Assembly (NCBI GenBank): GCA_035518875.1
Contig: DATIXD010000204.1
Location: forward strand, 1-14,356
Source of the DNA: DATIXD01 sp035518875
GTDB taxonomy: Bacteria; Pseudomonadota; Gammaproteobacteria; Methylococcales; Methylococcaceae
DNA: 14,356 bases
Direction of reading: 5' to 3'
The position numbers were made by a program, and so were the translations under genes. Numbering within the stretch: position 1 is the first letter of the stretch; every line of letters begins with the position of its first letter. The notes under the pieces were generated by a model. It was not told the origin of the DNA, ran no database searches, and saw only the letters and a list, made by a program, of their open reading frames with translations. Below are positions 12,882 through 14,356 of this stretch, piece after piece.

Positions 12882-13742
12882 ATGCAGGCTGGCTTTATCG
12901 GTTTGGGCGCGATGGGTGCGCCGATGGCGCGAAACCTGGCCAAAGGCGGTTTTCTGAACGCGGTATGGAACCGCACCGAGACAAGCGCCTTCGATCTGGC
13001 TCGGGAACTGAACGTCACCCCCGCGGTCTCGCCCGCGGCGCTTGCCGGGCGGGTGGATGTCGTCTTAATGTGCGTTTCCGCCGACGCCGATGTGCTGACG
13101 GTCATTCAAGCCCTGCTGCCGGGCCTGCGCCCGGGAACCATCGTCATAGACCACTCCACGGTCAGCAGCGATACGGCCCGCGAGGCGGCGGAACTGGTTA
13201 GAGGCAAGCACGGGGACTTCCTCGACGCCCCGGTCTCGGGCGGTGTGGAAGGCGCGAAAAGCGGTATGCTGGCCATGATGGTCGGCGGGCGCGCGGAAAC
13301 CTTCGAAAAAGTCAGACCGATCCTCCGGTGCATGGCATCACGCATCGTCCACATGGGCGATGTAGGCTCGGGGCAGGCCACCAAGGCGGTCAACCAGATC
13401 ATGGCGGCCGGTATCAACCAGGCCGTCAGCGAGGCCCTCGCCTTTGGCGCAGCACAGGCACTGGACATGGACCGGGTCATCGAGGTGATCGCGGGCGGTG
13501 CCGCCGCCAACTGGTTTCTCGACAAACGCGGCCCGACCATGACCCGCGGTACATTCGCCCCCGGCTTCAAGCTCGCCCTGCACCACAAGGATCTCAAAAT
13601 CTGCAAGGCGATGGCGGAAAAGCTCAAAATGCCCCTGCCGATCACCGAAATGACGCTGCAGGACTATGCCCAATTGATCCGGGAAGGGCATGGAGAGGAA
13701 GACATTTCGGCCCTATACCGGCTGAAAAGAGCCAACAGCTGA
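12882..13742 (+). CDS. NAD(P)-dependent beta-hydroxyacid dehydrogenase (3-hydroxyisobutyrate dehydrogenase family)
   Basis: The 286-residue protein begins with the Rossmann motif GFIGLGAMGAPMARNLAKGG (GLGAMG at 7-12). It has the substrate-binding DAPVSGGVEGAKSG (115-128), the catalytic segment GSGQATKAVNQ with Lys168, and FAPGFKLALHHKDL (225-238). These are all signatures of the beta-hydroxyacid dehydrogenase family, which interconverts 3-hydroxyacids and semialdehydes such as 3-hydroxyisobutyrate, tartronate semialdehyde or succinic semialdehyde. The substrate cannot be read from the sequence. The start at 12882 follows GGAGG by seven bases; the ATG at 12876 overlaps the speA stop. Coupling to speA hints at a role around arginine or polyamine degradation, for example reduction of a semialdehyde, but this is inference. 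Confidence 0.93.
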   Translation: MQAGFIGLGAMGAPMARNLAKGGFLNAVWNRTETSAFDLARELNVTPAVSPAALAGRVDVVLMCVSADADVLTVIQALLPGLRPGTIVIDHSTVSSDTAREAAELVRGKHGDFLDAPVSGGVEGAKSGMLAMMVGGRAETFEKVRPILRCMASRIVHMGDVGSGQATKAVNQIMAAGINQAVSEALAFGAAQALDMDRVIEVIAGGAAANWFLDKRGPTMTRGTFAPGFKLALHHKDLKICKAMAEKLKMPLPITEMTLQDYAQLIREGHGEEDISALYRLKRANS

Positions 13743-13883
13743 CCTGATTAGCATCGAACTTCGACCGCCGGCGGGAATGCGCTGAGAAAACCACTCCTTC
13801 CCCTCCGCGGCAACGAACCGGTTTCCGGCCACTTCCGTTCGAATCCCCGCAGTGATCTATCGTCATCATTCGGATCCAAAGCC

Positions 13884-14306
13884 ATGCTTTATCGCCTGCT
13901 TGCGGACCTGCTCGTATTACTCCATTTCGGCTTCATCCTCTTCGTCCTGTTCGGCGGACTCCTGGTCCTTTGGCGCCGATGGCTAATTTTGCTTCACCTT
14001 TTAGCCGCCGCGTGGGGCGCGCTCATCGAGTTCGCCGGCTGGATTTGCCCCTTGACGCCCTGGGAAATCGCCCTGCGCGTCAAGGCAGGCCAAACCGGCT
14101 ATGGTGGTGGATTCATCGAGCATTATCTGGTCTCGCTGATTTACCCCGCGGGACTGACGCCGCAGGTTCAAATAGCCTTCGGGGTGATCGTACTGATTGT
14201 GAACGTCGCGATCTATTCGTACGTCGCCTCTCGCCTTCGCCCAACGGTCAGGGTCTTCCATTCTACGAAGGCGCGCGCTCCCAGCACTTCCAAGACCGGG
14301 CACTGA
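13884..14306 (+). CDS. DUF2784 family membrane protein
   Basis: The 140-residue protein matches DUF2784. It has a first membrane segment at about 7-29 (LADLLVLLHFGFILFVLFGG), a second at about 33-53 and a third near 92-115. Between them lies the hallmark GWICPLTPWEIALR, then GGFIEHYLVSLIYPAGL. It is predicted to sit in the inner membrane; no function is established for the family. The last 20 or so residues are polar and not conserved. The ATG at 13884 fits the family start, though the ribosome site is poor. It is separated from the dehydrogenase by 141 nt with no clear terminator. Another start codon follows 10 nt after its stop, suggesting an operon with the next gene. Confidence 0.88.
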   Translation: MLYRLLADLLVLLHFGFILFVLFGGLLVLWRRWLILLHLLAAAWGALIEFAGWICPLTPWEIALRVKAGQTGYGGGFIEHYLVSLIYPAGLTPQVQIAFGVIVLIVNVAIYSYVASRLRPTVRVFHSTKARAPSTSKTGH

Positions 14307-14316
14307 AGCTTACCGC

Positions 14317-14356
14317 ATGATGAGTGAAATCCATGCTTTGACCAGCGACGAACATC
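14317..14356 (+). CDS. Start of an unidentified gene, cut by the window end
   Basis: An open frame starts with two consecutive ATG codons (14317 and 14320) 10 nt after the DUF2784 stop and reads MMSEIHALTSDEH to the edge. Thirteen residues are too few to recognise a family. The close spacing makes a real gene plausible; the weak GAAG upstream adds little. Confidence 0.4.
   Translation, partial: MMSEIHALTSDEH

Noticed and set aside
13837..13848. GTTCGAATCCCC resembling a tRNA T-loop
   Set aside because: No acceptor or T-stem partner surrounds it and no anticodon arm lies at the right distance.

Overview
The window reads as a chromosomal segment of a gammaproteobacterium with moderately high GC. 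AqpZ, GlnK, acetyl-CoA synthetase, biosynthetic arginine decarboxylase and short-form spermidine synthase all look gammaproteobacterial. A free-living, possibly methylotrophic or Methylococcales-like host would fit, but no gene in the window proves that. Most of it is ordinary housekeeping and metabolic sequence, with one accessory-looking stretch at roughly 2600-5900.

Layout. 2-2592: the C-terminal end of a periplasmic glucan (OpgG/OpgD) gene on the plus strand, then three leftward genes: an NADPH-dependent FMN reductase, a VOC-family protein and a GT4 glycosyltransferase. 2593-5549: a sparse stretch, partly AT-rich, in which every gene points left. It holds a tRNA-Thr-like 3' relic, two abutting stem-loops, a long hairpin, aqpZ, a 273-bp repeat-bounded segment, a DUF3862 lipoprotein, the C-terminal remnant of a RAYT/IS200-like transposase and a YceK-like lipoprotein. 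I read this as an old insertion hot spot carrying envelope cargo.

5550-8352: a long leader, then acs followed 20 nt later by a PII gene (glnK/glnB) and a clear intrinsic terminator. The tandem puts an acetate-activating enzyme and the nitrogen/carbon sensor PII in one likely transcript, with no amtB present. 8344-9991: a MarR-type regulator with an unusual four-cysteine C-terminal tail points left. A DUF2024 protein and a small periplasmic cytochrome c point right. The divergent region between them has overlapping promoter -35 boxes and a palindrome.

10070-13742: speE (left) and speA (right) diverge from a 68-nt spacer that holds a near-perfect palindrome. speA is translationally coupled to a beta-hydroxyacid dehydrogenase. 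SpeA makes agmatine and SpeE transfers aminopropyl groups; speB/agu functions and speD are not in the window. 13884-14356: a DUF2784 membrane protein and the first codons of another gene.

I saw no CRISPR array, rRNA gene, intact tRNA gene, intact insertion sequence or defence system. The best candidates for something undescribed are the cysteine-tailed MarR with its divergent redox genes, the acs-PII pairing, and the structured repeats of the 2.6-5.2 kb stretch.
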